From positions 1,443,001 through 1,507,000 of the forward strand of contig CP091733.1 in NCBI GenBank assembly GCA_022009975.1: DNA of 64,000 nucleotides. Reading direction: 5' to 3'. The notes beneath the pieces were generated by a model. The model did no database searches, was not told where the DNA came from, and saw only the letters and a program-made list of their open reading frames with translations. This DNA is from Phocaeicola vulgatus. Its GTDB lineage: Bacteria > Bacteroidota > Bacteroidia > Bacteroidales > Tannerellaceae. Below, piece by piece: positions 8,233 through 16,963 of this stretch. The position numbers were made by a program, and so were the translations under genes. Every line of letters starts with the position of its first letter. Positions within the stretch are counted from its first letter, which is position 1.

Positions 8233-9946
8233 TCATAATAAGTTTGTAGGATACATTTGTGAAGTAACTCCACAATATATTCGAATGCAAATTCCTTCAG
8301 CTAGACTTTTGCATTCCTTTTATTTTAACGGGGAAATATATTTCGGTGGATCTGTTGGAAGTTTTGTGGTTATTGAAGGGCAAGAATATGGATTTCTTGG
8401 TCGAATTTTTGAACAAAGCCTTCCTCAAGGTGAAAGAGCAGAAATAACGGATAAAAACATTAACGAAAAGGATACAATGTTTCATCCTATAGCAAAAATT
8501 GAATTACTTGCTTTATTTGATGTTTATAAACCGGAAGTGATTAACAAAACTGTATCTCGATATCCATCTGTTGGTGCAAAAGTATATTCTTGCTCTGATG
8601 AACAAATGGGAATGTATATTTCAAAATTTGGTATTAAGAAAGATGAACTTGATGCACCTTTAGCTCCTTTGGGAAAGTTGACTTCAAATGATTCATTATG
8701 TAAAATTTCTTTAAATTCTTTATTTGGTCGTCATTGTGCAGTGCTGGGTACTACAGGTGGTGGGAAAAGTTGGACAATAGCAAAATTATTAGAACTTATT
8801 TCTTCTCAAACTTCCAATAAATGTATTCTTATCGATGCGACTGGTGAATATAGTTGTATTAGCGACAATATGGAAAGCATAGAATTGGGAACCGGCGAAT
8901 TCATTTTTGATTATAAGAATTTGTCTATTGACGAATTATATTATTTATTGCATCCTTCTTCAAAAACACAAGTTCCCAAATTAATGGAGGCTATCAGATC
9001 ACTAAAAATGGTGGAACTGGATGAAAAATTTGAATTATCTATATATTATAAAACAGATATAAATGGACAGCCAATAAAAGGAAATATCATAAAGGGTAGT
9101 AAAGAAAAGCGTCCTTTTGAGGTGTTCTATTATAAACATATAGTAGAAATTGAGGATAAATTTTGTAACTTCGATTTCAATCTGCTTGCTCCGCAAATCA
9201 CGAATGAATGTATATGGGATACAGATAGACTTAATTCAACATTGTGGGGAGGAAGAAATGATACAGACATCTCAAATTGTATAAGTCTTATATCTCGAGT
9301 AAATAATGTAATGTCCACCTCCGAATATAATAAAATTTTCGGATTTAGAAGAGCATCTATAGAGGGGGCTAAAGATTTGAAACTTGGAATTGAAGAATTT
9401 TTAAAAGGCGACAAGAGTATATTAAGGTTGGATTTTTCTAAAGTAAGTTTCGACTACCAGGTTAGAGAAATCCTTGTAAATGCTATTGGAAGCTATTTAT
9501 TAAATGACGCAAGAAAGGGTATATACAAAGAAAATCCAATAGTTGTCTTTGTTGATGAGGCTCATCAATTCCTAAATAAGAGTATTGCTGACGAATACTT
9601 TTCGGCTAAACCTCTTGATGCATTTGAACAAATATCAAAAGAAGCTCGCAAATATGGTTTGTTCTTATGTATTGCTACCCAAATGCCTCGTGATATACCA
9701 TTAGGGACATTAAGCCAAATGGGAACATTCCTGGTTCATAGGTTAATTAATGAGCAAGATAAAAAAGCAGTTGAATGTACCGCATCTGCAGCAAATAGAA
9801 ATATTCTCTCTTTCCTTCCTATATTGGGAGAAGGTGAAGCTTTAATTGTTGGAGTTGATTTCCCAATGCCTCTCATTGTAAAGATCAATGCCCCAACAAA
9901 GAAACCGGATTCAAGAACTCCCAAGCTGAAAAAGCGAGAAAATTAA
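8219..9946 (+). CDS. herA: HerA-like hexameric ATPase/helicase of a SIR2-HerA system
   Basis: HerA/FtsK-superfamily ATPase of 575 residues. An N-terminal HAS-barrel-like region is followed by Walker A LGTTGGGKSWT (176-186), DATGEYS, Walker B IVVFVDEAHQF (about 440-450) and the sensor/arginine segment ATQMPRDIPLGTL...LVHRLINEQD. HerA hexamers bind SIR2 proteins to form the defence complex. Its ATG lies inside the end of the SIR2 gene, a 14-bp overlap in another frame, which implies translational coupling. Very AT-rich like its neighbours. The gene is followed by a bidirectional terminator shared with the converging R-M operon. Confidence 0.88.
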   Translation: MKPFDHNKFVGYICEVTPQYIRMQIPSARLLHSFYFNGEIYFGGSVGSFVVIEGQEYGFLGRIFEQSLPQGERAEITDKNINEKDTMFHPIAKIELLALFDVYKPEVINKTVSRYPSVGAKVYSCSDEQMGMYISKFGIKKDELDAPLAPLGKLTSNDSLCKISLNSLFGRHCAVLGTTGGGKSWTIAKLLELISSQTSNKCILIDATGEYSCISDNMESIELGTGEFIFDYKNLSIDELYYLLHPSSKTQVPKLMEAIRSLKMVELDEKFELSIYYKTDINGQPIKGNIIKGSKEKRPFEVFYYKHIVEIEDKFCNFDFNLLAPQITNECIWDTDRLNSTLWGGRNDTDISNCISLISRVNNVMSTSEYNKIFGFRRASIEGAKDLKLGIEEFLKGDKSILRLDFSKVSFDYQVREILVNAIGSYLLNDARKGIYKENPIVVFVDEAHQFLNKSIADEYFSAKPLDAFEQISKEARKYGLFLCIATQMPRDIPLGTLSQMGTFLVHRLINEQDKKAVECTASAANRNILSFLPILGEGEALIVGVDFPMPLIVKINAPTKKPDSRTPKLKKREN

Positions 9947-10087
9947 CGTCTTGATCTGGATAAGGAGGTCGTAATTTATATACTTCTTTTGAAGCAAGTA
10001 CATTTTTTATTTATTGTTGCATTTTTTCATTGATACCGAATCTTAAAATGTATTCTCAATATAATTAGTACAACAAAAAGGATACTT

Positions 10088-10128
10088 ATTCGAGGGCAAG
10101 TGTGTAATGTTTGCCCTCGAATATTTTT
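10088..10128. terminator. bidirectional terminator between HerA and the R-M operon
   Basis: Perfect 12-bp stem ATTCGAGGGCAA (10088-10099) and TTGCCCTCGAAT (10111-10122), 11-nt loop, with ATATTTTT following on the plus strand. It sits between the convergent herA and R-M genes. Confidence 0.8.
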
Positions 10129-13100
10129 CACATCGGTTTTATCATTGATTCAATAAATGAGATTTCTTCGTCTGTAAGATTGTATTTGGCATACAGTTGT
10201 TTGTCAATTTGAACAGATGAAAGCGACCAATCAATATCGCTTTCCTTAGAAAAGTCCTGCGTCGGGACAAAACGGAATGTTTTGGCAGTAGCATCTTGAC
10301 TTGACTTTGCTTGACAGTGCATGAACCTCGCAAAGCGAGATTTGAGATATATGCAAATATTTACGCACTCATCATACGAAACATTGGAATCTGCGAATAT
10401 ACAAAGGTAAGATTCTGTACAAATTTCGTTCGGCTTTCCAACAAAGGCATTAAGATTGTCATCATTAGCCTCTGTGCCGATGTTGTTTGCTCGAGGAATG
10501 ATTACTTTGAATCTATCAATCCAGTTAGTGTGTAAAGGAACAAGATTACGTTCCACATGCCCTTTTTTGAGACCTTTACCGATACAGACAACAGGAGTTG
10601 TCAGCCCATCAGATGTCTCATGAAAATTGGGATCGTTCACGAAATAACCACGTAAGCCAAATGGTCTCAATGGCGATACAAATGATTGGATGTATTCATT
10701 ACTCAGTTCCGTTACTTTACTGATGATTGAAATGCTTCTACCATCTCGGATAAAGATGTCGGATGAATTTTGAGAAAGATGTCGTTGAGAAGTGAATACA
10801 CCAGTTTCCGTATGAGAAATTATGGTAGGTGCAGTTTTTATGTTATCATATTTCGCGTCCATTAGGAAATAGCATAATCCACCTTTGATCTCCACATTAC
10901 TGAAAAGGTCTGATGCTTTCGGATAATCGTGCAAACTACGAATAGTTTTGTCTGATAGCATATCTGCACGAAAATCATCAAGCCCTCGTCCTCCTGCATA
11001 CCAACGAGCAGGCATAATCATTGAAATAAAATTGGGCTGAACTTGTTTAGCTATAGAAACAAAATACTGATAAACTGGCACAGAACTTGCTTGTGCGCCT
11101 CCATCCATAATCTGATACGGAGGATTCCCTACTATTACATTGAATTTCATATTCTTTATTTCTGTTCTTTCTGAAACGAATTTATCAACTTGCTTGATAA
11201 AGTGTTCAGGTTTGTTTTTGATTTGATTGATTAAATCCTCAAAGTATCTGGTGTTTACTTTCGCTCTGCGGAAACCTATTAAGGTGCGCTTGGTGATACT
11301 CTTTGCCATAGGAGTTTTGCAGATGACAAAGATGTTTTCTGCGACCACCTTGTCCCATATCCGTTGTTCGTCTTCAATGCTTGACACCGAAAACAAAGAG
11401 TTCTTGACCCTTGTACGGTAAATACTGTATGCCATATAGAGAGGATACAATCCCGACTTTGAGTTGATTTCAAGAATATGGGAATCCTCTGCGAACACAT
11501 TGGCACTCACTTCTCCCTTGTCAATGAAACGAGGTTCGGACAAGATTGTTTCATAGCCCTTTTCAAAGAAGTTATATCCACCCAAACAGTCGCCGAGATG
11601 CATATTTACTACACGCCAAGGGGTAAGAACTGTTTCCTTGTCCGGATTGCGGAATGTGCTGAAAATATCCGTTATGCGCTCGATGCGTTCTTCCACACTG
11701 AGTTTGTCGGCAGCACGAGCCATTGCTCGGATACGCTTTCCGGCAGCACAGAATATCTCCGGGTCATAGTATTTCTTGATGCTGTTGAATTTCTGTTTGG
11801 TAACACCTTTTGGCATAAACTCTTCCCACGATTGAGGGTCGATGAGCGAAGCGAAGTTGTCAATGGTGATTTCTTGAGACTCGTCTTTCAACTCCGCTCC
11901 ATAAATCAGCAAAGGCATACGGATAGAGATACCTCGAAGAATGGAGATAGCAGCTTCCCGATTGTTCTTTTTCTTTTTCAGTTCTTCAAGTCGTTGCTTT
12001 TCTTCCTCTGTCAAAGGCTGTTTTTCCTTGCCCCTCTTCTTGGATTTCTTTTCAAGGCTTTCAAGTTCCTCGTATTGCTCATCGGTCAATCCCTGATTGT
12101 TGATGTCCACTTGATTCGTCTTGGGCATGGCTTTTGTCTGACCGATAATCTTTTTGAGGTCATCGAACTCCTGCAACTCCAAATCATTGAGTTTCATTAA
12201 CTCATCATTATACAGACTTCTGTCCTCAAAACCATTGCGCACAACCCGTTCCACATAAACCTTTTTGAGCTGTTCCAACATCTTTGGCACATCGAACTGA
12301 TTCATCTTGGAACCCTCGATGGAGATAATCGGGCAGAAGTTCAGAAACTCACCCATAATCTTACGGTCGTTGCCGCTGGTCTTTCCTGCCTTGGATGAAA
12401 TCTTAGCCGTTTCTGCTATCACTTTCAATGTTCTGTCCGGTGCGAAATCAAAGACATAGCACTGCTCTTTTACTCTTCCGTTGATAGTGGCAGGAGTCTG
12501 CACACGGAAAATGGTCTGCATATAACTGGAGGCAGCCGTGTTGTACGAGCCGGACAGCATAAACACGGCAGTCCAAGCCTTCACACTGACACCCGTTGTC
12601 AGTCTGCCACAAGACAAGGTTATGGTACGAGTGGCATCAGGGTCTTTGCCTATGGCCTCTTCTACCGCCACGAGTGCATCCTTGCTTTCTTCATCCTCAT
12701 CTCCATCACCGGCAACATTCACCACCTTGAAATGTTGGAATACCGGATGTGTCTGCAACATGGCACTCATTGCCCGTGCCTCTTTCACTCCCGGCAGCAT
12801 CCACAAGGTATGACGGAAGATGTTGCGGTATTCTTCATTGGCAAACGGATAACAACTCTCCTTGTCCTCTTTGGTTATAAGATTCAAGAAAGCACTTACA
12901 TCCTTGTCATGAACAAAAGTTCCACTGTCATTTACACGGAAGAACTCACGGAAATTGAATGCCACATCTTCGTCAACAAACTCATTGAGCAATCGTCCGA
13001 GGTCATAGGTGTAAATGTTCATGGTAGGCAGTGAAGCGTATGGATTCGGGTCGCCAAAGTGCAGTTCATCCCAAGACGCTTTGGCACGCTGTTCCATCAC

Positions 13101-14106
13101 GTAGTCCCAAGTGTATATCTCATCCTCCTTGAAATCGTCCAACAAATTGAATGGAGTACCAGAAAGGCGCAGAATCTTGGTCTTATCCTTTGTGAGTTCC
13201 TGCATCACAGCCTTACCCAATTCTGTCTGTGTACCTTCATGCGCCTCGTCCACGATGATACAATCCCAAGCAGTGGCGAACACTTCATTGTTTATCAAAG
13301 TTACCGCCTACAAGTTCAGAACCACGCAAGTCTTGCATGGAAGCAAAGTAAACGTATTTGCATTGTCCTTGTTTTGCTCTTGTTTCAAGCGAAGTGTGAC
13401 TGTCACCGTTATTCTTTGAACCGTATGCAAAATCCCGGCTGTCATAGAATATCTTGCCAAAATCCTCAAACCAACCGCTATCAACTACCGGACGGTGGGT
13501 AAGAATCAAAGTCCGGCTGAAATCCATATCTTTCACCACTTGTAATGCGGACAGCGTTTTACCGAAACGCATCTTGGCGTTCCACAGCATTTGGTTTCCC
13601 TTCTTGAACTGCTTCTTTGTCTTCTCTATGGCTTCACGCTGTTCCGGTCGGAATACGATAGGATTTCTGTCTTGGGATATTTCTGCGGATGAAAGCGACT
13701 CTCTTCCTGCTTTTACTGCGGATATCGCCTGTTTGACTGTTTCAAGGTCGGTGATAAACCACTCGTTGGCTTTGTTCTCAGTATCAAATATCTTTTTCTT
13801 AATACCGGAACGCTCCAGCACGCTATGCACTTCCTTGTCGTTGAAAGAACACAAACCATGCTTGCTGTTATAAATTGTCAGTTCGGTATATAATAGGTCG
13901 TATGCGATACCTGCTGTTTGCGTATATTGGTTGATACGTTTCTTGGCGGACTCGTTGAGGGCTTTGCTGTTGGGAGCAAGGCCGAAAACATTGTCATTAT
14001 CACAAGTGGCTTCGCCCACTTTCAGACATCCCTTGTGTTCCGTATCGTTGATGCGGAACACATATATCAATTTCAGTTTAGTGAAGATGTGAATTTCATA
14101 CCGCAC
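10128..14106 (-). CDS. GIY-YIG-like/helicase/N6-adenine methylase fusion of an R-M system (frameshifted)
   Basis: Large restriction-modification protein of about 1,325 residues. Domain order: an N-terminal GIY-YIG/T5orf172-like domain (IYVFRIND, LKVGEA, RINQY, DKEVHSVLE), then an SF2 helicase (RPEQREAIEKT, MRFGKT near 177, VDEAHEG near 284, LSGTPF). These are followed by a charged linker, a methylase with deviant motif I (HILEINSKSGLYP) and motif IV GNPPYQ near 993, and a C-terminal recognition-like region. The likely start is GTG at 14106, which overlaps the TAG of the upstream gene by one base. The frame breaks near 13291-13293, where one A appears lost from GATAAA(A)AC; this may be a sequencing error or a true off-state. 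Known family: type ISP/Eco57I-like helicase-methylases. Confidence 0.82.
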
Positions 14107-15122
14107 TATTTTATAAGGTCTATAAATCGGATTCGTTTCCCCTTTTTGCCTGTTGCCTTGTCGGTAGCATGCCAGTCCTTGATTTGGCAATAGACACCAT
14201 TGTGCCTGCGGATGTCGTCTTTCAGACATCCTTCACATTGGGTAACCACTTCGGTAGTCTCGAACAAATCGGCTACAACCTCCTTGCGTTCTCCGCAACT
14301 GTTTGGAACGACACCTTTCAATCCGTCCATCTGCCATACGTTCCACGAAATGATATAAGCGATGTAGTTGATGGATTTCAACAAGGGGCGTTTGCCAAAT
14401 TTCTGTTGGTAATACTCTACAAAGGAAACGAGCAAAGATTCTCGGGCAATGAGTAGATTGTCTCCCTGCCACTCGTAACCGTAGATACTTTTATAGGCTT
14501 CTTGTGCCCACTCAAGCCATTCACCCGAAGTGGATGTGTTCTCGCTTACCACCCTAAGTTTGCGGTCAAGCAAACCGATACGCTGTTCTATGGGTATAGT
14601 TTCTCCGGTCGTGGTGTCATAACGACTTATCAAATATGGGGCTTCCCCACAAGTGATTTCCAATCGGATATCGCATACATAATCCTTCCAAGTTTTACCC
14701 TCCGGGAATATGATGCTGCCTTCCGTTGATTTCCATTTATGGTGTCCCTGTTCGTCTGCATATTCAGTATTGAAAACATCCTTTCGTCCAAACCATGCTT
14801 CATCAATCAGGTTGTTTTGGGCGTTACATATCCAAGACGGTGTGAACACCTCAGCCATATCACGGGAACGGGTTGATTGGGTATCACGGCTTTTGAGGAC
14901 ACGAGGCATAATGATATGTCCGTTATCTCCTATTATGAGATGGGGGAGAATCGGAGAATTGTATTGATATTCTTTGCCAAAATGTTCATAATCTGAAGTA
15001 GCCCAAAATATATTGCGTTGAATATCAGCCTCACTCGTGGTGTGGTCTTTGAGCAGGGTGTTTAGCAATTCTGGTGAAAGCTGGAATATGCTATCTTCCA
15101 ATATATCAACTTCGACAGGCAT
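14106..15122 (-). CDS. R-M system companion protein with methylase-like motifs
   Basis: Protein of 338 residues, first gene of the R-M operon. It contains EVFTPSWICN (91-100), the typical motif X of N6-adenine methylases, and LEITCGEAPYLISRYD (154-169), which occupies the place of motif I. No NPPY catalytic motif is visible, so it is probably not a complete methylase by itself. NPPY is supplied by the downstream protein, which suggests a two-subunit or specificity-helper arrangement. Homologues are usually annotated 'restriction endonuclease subunit M'. The start is ATG at 15122, and the putative invertible promoter lies 55-250 bp upstream. Confidence 0.75.
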   Translation of the reverse strand: MPVEVDILEDSIFQLSPELLNTLLKDHTTSEADIQRNIFWATSDYEHFGKEYQYNSPILPHLIIGDNGHIIMPRVLKSRDTQSTRSRDMAEVFTPSWICNAQNNLIDEAWFGRKDVFNTEYADEQGHHKWKSTEGSIIFPEGKTWKDYVCDIRLEITCGEAPYLISRYDTTTGETIPIEQRIGLLDRKLRVVSENTSTSGEWLEWAQEAYKSIYGYEWQGDNLLIARESLLVSFVEYYQQKFGKRPLLKSINYIAYIISWNVWQMDGLKGVVPNSCGERKEVVADLFETTEVVTQCEGCLKDDIRRHNGVYCQIKDWHATDKATGKKGKRIRFIDLIK

Positions 15123-15176
15123 TTTATATCAAGTTTACGCCCGTCTCTTATGGAAATAAGAAGAAATGATACCTCT

Positions 15177-15370
15177 CTTGCCAAGAGACGGACGAGCTTT
15201 CTTATCTTATTGATACAGAGTTGTGTTTGGCTTTCACATGAACTGCCCTCACAAAACGCCCAGCTATTCTTGTAAAACAATAGAAGGGAATGCACAAGAT
15301 TTTCAGTGTTTTATGTCTTAATATCATTATTTTGCGTAACTTTGCAGTATAATATCCGTCTCTTGGCAAG
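15177..15370. promoter_or_regulatory. putative invertible promoter upstream of the R-M operon
   Basis: A perfect 16-bp inverted repeat, CTTGCCAAGAGACGGA at 15177-15192 and its reverse complement at 15355-15370, bounds 194 bp without genes. Just inside the right repeat is TAACTTTG (15337-15344) on the plus strand, a match to the Bacteroidota -7 consensus; the -33 box is weak. In the present orientation it fires away from the R-M genes. After inversion the same box would lie at about 15203-15210 on the minus strand, roughly 80 bp before the R-M ATG. This geometry matches phase-variable promoters known in gut Bacteroidales. The recombinase is not in this window. Confidence 0.62.
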
Positions 15371-15401
15371 CGTTGGACAGATTTGCTAAACATCTACTGT
15401 T

Positions 15402-15545
15402 TCACAGCAAATCCAATATTTTCTTATTGGCTTTATCCACCACAGTAGTATCCAGCGATGCAAGATATATCTCTCAGAATAGAGGAGTCAAGTACACGAG
15501 CGTAGTGCTGTGTCATTTTGATATTCTGCCGCTTTTGCGTTCCGC
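15402..15545 (-). pseudogene. tyrosine recombinase (integrase) C-terminal remnant
   Basis: The minus strand encodes QNIKMTQHYARVLDSSILRD, the characteristic C-terminal end of Bacteroidota phage-type integrases, with the nucleophile Tyr in TQHYARV. After a 1-bp-equivalent frameshift it continues DTTVVDKANKKILDLL and stops. The N-terminal and catalytic Arg/His regions are gone. It lies next to the intact tRNA-Phe, the normal position of an island integrase. Confidence 0.8.
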
Positions 15546-15552
15546 CGGAAAA

Positions 15553-15590
15553 CAAAAAATCCCGATTTCGTTTGGGAAATCAGGATTCTA
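15553..15590 (-). terminator. terminator after tRNA-Phe
   Basis: AATCCCGATTTC (15558-15569) pairs with GAAATCAGGATT (15576-15587) with one mismatch. On the minus strand the stem is followed by TTTTTTG. It lies about 25 bp downstream of the tRNA 3' end. Confidence 0.8.
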
Positions 15591-15612
15591 CTATCTTTTG
15601 CTTTTCTTCTAA

Positions 15613-15631
15613 GTGGTGCCACCAGGAATCG
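15613..15631 (-). other. att-like site in the tRNA-Phe 3' end (island right end)
   Basis: The acceptor/T-arm end of tRNA-Phe, repeated with one mismatch at 2947-2965. Taken together the two mark the limits of the integrated island. Confidence 0.7.
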
Positions 15632-15686
15632 AACCGGGGACACAAGGATTTTCAGTCCTTTGCTCTACCAACTGAGCTATGGCACC
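15614..15686 (-). tRNA. tRNA-Phe (GAA)
   Basis: A 73-nt cloverleaf reading GGTGCCA...TGGCACCA on the minus strand. The D-arm is AGCTCAGTTGGTAGAGC, the anticodon stem-loop AGGACTGAAAATCCT gives anticodon GAA, and the T-loop is GGTTCGATTCC. The CCA end is not encoded. The gene is intact and sits at the right border of the defence island. Confidence 0.97.
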
Positions 15687-15717
15687 TCCGACAGTGCATC
15701 ATTTCTTAAATGCAGTG

Positions 15718-15748
15718 CAAAGGTAAAGATATTTTTTAAATGCACAAG
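15718..15748 (-). promoter_or_regulatory. promoter of tRNA-Phe
   Basis: On the minus strand CTTG, 19 bp spacer, TACCTTTG (plus-strand CAAAGGTA at 15718-15725 and CAAG at 15745-15748). This agrees with the TTTG-N19-TAnnTTTG consensus and ends about 30 bp before the tRNA 5' end. Confidence 0.7.
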
Positions 15749-15784
15749 GTTTTTTGCACTTTTTTTCTTCTAAATCTCTCTTCT

Positions 15785-16957
15785 CTACTTTTCAACCACA
15801 AACACATAGTCTCTCTTTCTGACAAAACGAGAGAAGAGAGTCAAATATGCCACATACAAATTATTCGCAAAGTCTATAATCATAAAGTTATACCACTTTA
15901 TTTGTTGTGACAGCAGTCGAGCCCTGCGAACAAACACCATTGTCTTTGCCCCATAATAAAAGAGCATAAGCAAACAGGAAAGCAGGAGAAGCAAATAGTT
16001 AGAGACTATTCCTATTCCCAACAAAGCCAATTCTGCTGCAATAAAAAGCAGATAAAGGAATGTCTCTATCTTAAACAGATAATAATATTTGTTCTTAGAC
16101 AATCCGCAGATAGCCATTTTTGCCCCTCTTTCTCGAGTCCATTCTTTCATGGAGCGAACCTCATCCCGTTTCACCAGAGCTTTGGCATCATAACAAACGG
16201 CGGAATTGTCCGCTGTCGCCGCCTCGTCGATAAACAAAGAATCATCTCCCACTTTCAGATGCAACTGGTGATAGAATCCTTTATACTGGAAAAAGAGGGA
16301 TTTCGTATAAGAAAGGTTTTTGCCTGTTCCATCAAAAGGATGATGATGAATAGCGGCGGTGAGGAATTGCAATGTATGTCGCAAGTTGTCCAACCCTATC
16401 AATTTGTTTCTCCATCCACGAATATAAGGATAAGAAGAGACACCAATGACCATTTGTGTCTGCTTCTGATAACTGTCAACCATTTCATTCAGCCAATCCT
16501 TGCCAACCGGCTCCACATCCAAGTCTGAGAAAAGCAATAAATCATGGTGCGCTGCCTTAATGCCCAAAGTCAATGCCAGTTTCTTCCGGCAAATAAACTT
16601 CACCTTGTTCGGGACAAATGAGATACGCAAACGTTCATATTGTCCTTTCATCAAGCTTAAGGCATTTGCACACTCTTCTCCTGCCTCATCTGCCACCACA
16701 ATCACCTCAAAGTCGGGATAATCTTGGTTCATAAATGCAGGCAAATGCTCTTCAACCCGCTTGGCATCATCCTGGGAATATAAAATGACAGACACCGGCG
16801 GGAGCTTGTCATATTTCCGCTTCATCACTCCTTCTTGTTTGTTCCGCCGGAAAGGCGAACTATAAAAGAAGAGGCAATAAAACAGGAGGATGATGAACAG
16901 CATCGCCGTTGTCCCCATCAATATCCATTCTATTTGGCTGAATTCCAACAAATGCAT
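15785..16957 (-). CDS. membrane glycosyltransferase family 2
   Basis: Protein of 390 residues. An N-terminal membrane anchor (MGTTAMLFIILLFYCLFF) precedes a GT-A domain: VSVILYSQDD, FEVIVVADEAG and the metal-binding LLFSDLDVEP. An RERG-type acceptor segment follows, and then at least two C-terminal membrane helices (LLFIAAELALLGIGIV, LLLLLSCLLMLFYYG). It probably transfers a sugar to a lipid or envelope glycan at the inner membrane. The start is 6 bp after the lysA stop, so it is the last gene of the lysC-lysA unit or transcribed with it. Confidence 0.85.
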   Translation of the reverse strand: MHLLEFSQIEWILMGTTAMLFIILLFYCLFFYSSPFRRNKQEGVMKRKYDKLPPVSVILYSQDDAKRVEEHLPAFMNQDYPDFEVIVVADEAGEECANALSLMKGQYERLRISFVPNKVKFICRKKLALTLGIKAAHHDLLLFSDLDVEPVGKDWLNEMVDSYQKQTQMVIGVSSYPYIRGWRNKLIGLDNLRHTLQFLTAAIHHHPFDGTGKNLSYTKSLFFQYKGFYHQLHLKVGDDSLFIDEAATADNSAVCYDAKALVKRDEVRSMKEWTRERGAKMAICGLSKNKYYYLFKIETFLYLLFIAAELALLGIGIVSNYLLLLLSCLLMLFYYGAKTMVFVRRARLLSQQIKWYNFMIIDFANNLYVAYLTLFSRFVRKRDYVFVVEK

Positions 16958-16963
16958 TTCTGT

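Larger units (their letters stand above)
2947..15631. mobile_element. defence island integrated at tRNA-Phe (degraded)
   Basis: The segment lies between a 19-bp direct repeat of the tRNA-Phe 3' end. An intact tRNA is at the right end and a 3' fragment at the left. A frameshifted C-terminal remnant of a tyrosine recombinase lies next to the intact tRNA, where element integrases usually sit. Cargo is RhuM, an unknown 208-residue protein, an RloA-like ATPase, RloB, SIR2, HerA and a two-gene R-M system. The part from about 4,800 to 10,100 is visibly more AT-rich than the housekeeping flanks. No intact integrase or mobilisation gene is present, so it is probably immobile unless helped in trans. 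Confidence 0.7.

Noticed and set aside
11478..12200. 240-codon plus-strand frame
   Set aside because: Antisense of the helicase-methylase gene; no domain, no promoter.
15371..15612. A gene driven by the present orientation of the R-M-side promoter
   Set aside because: The plus strand to the tRNA has no credible frame; it is antisense to the integrase stump.
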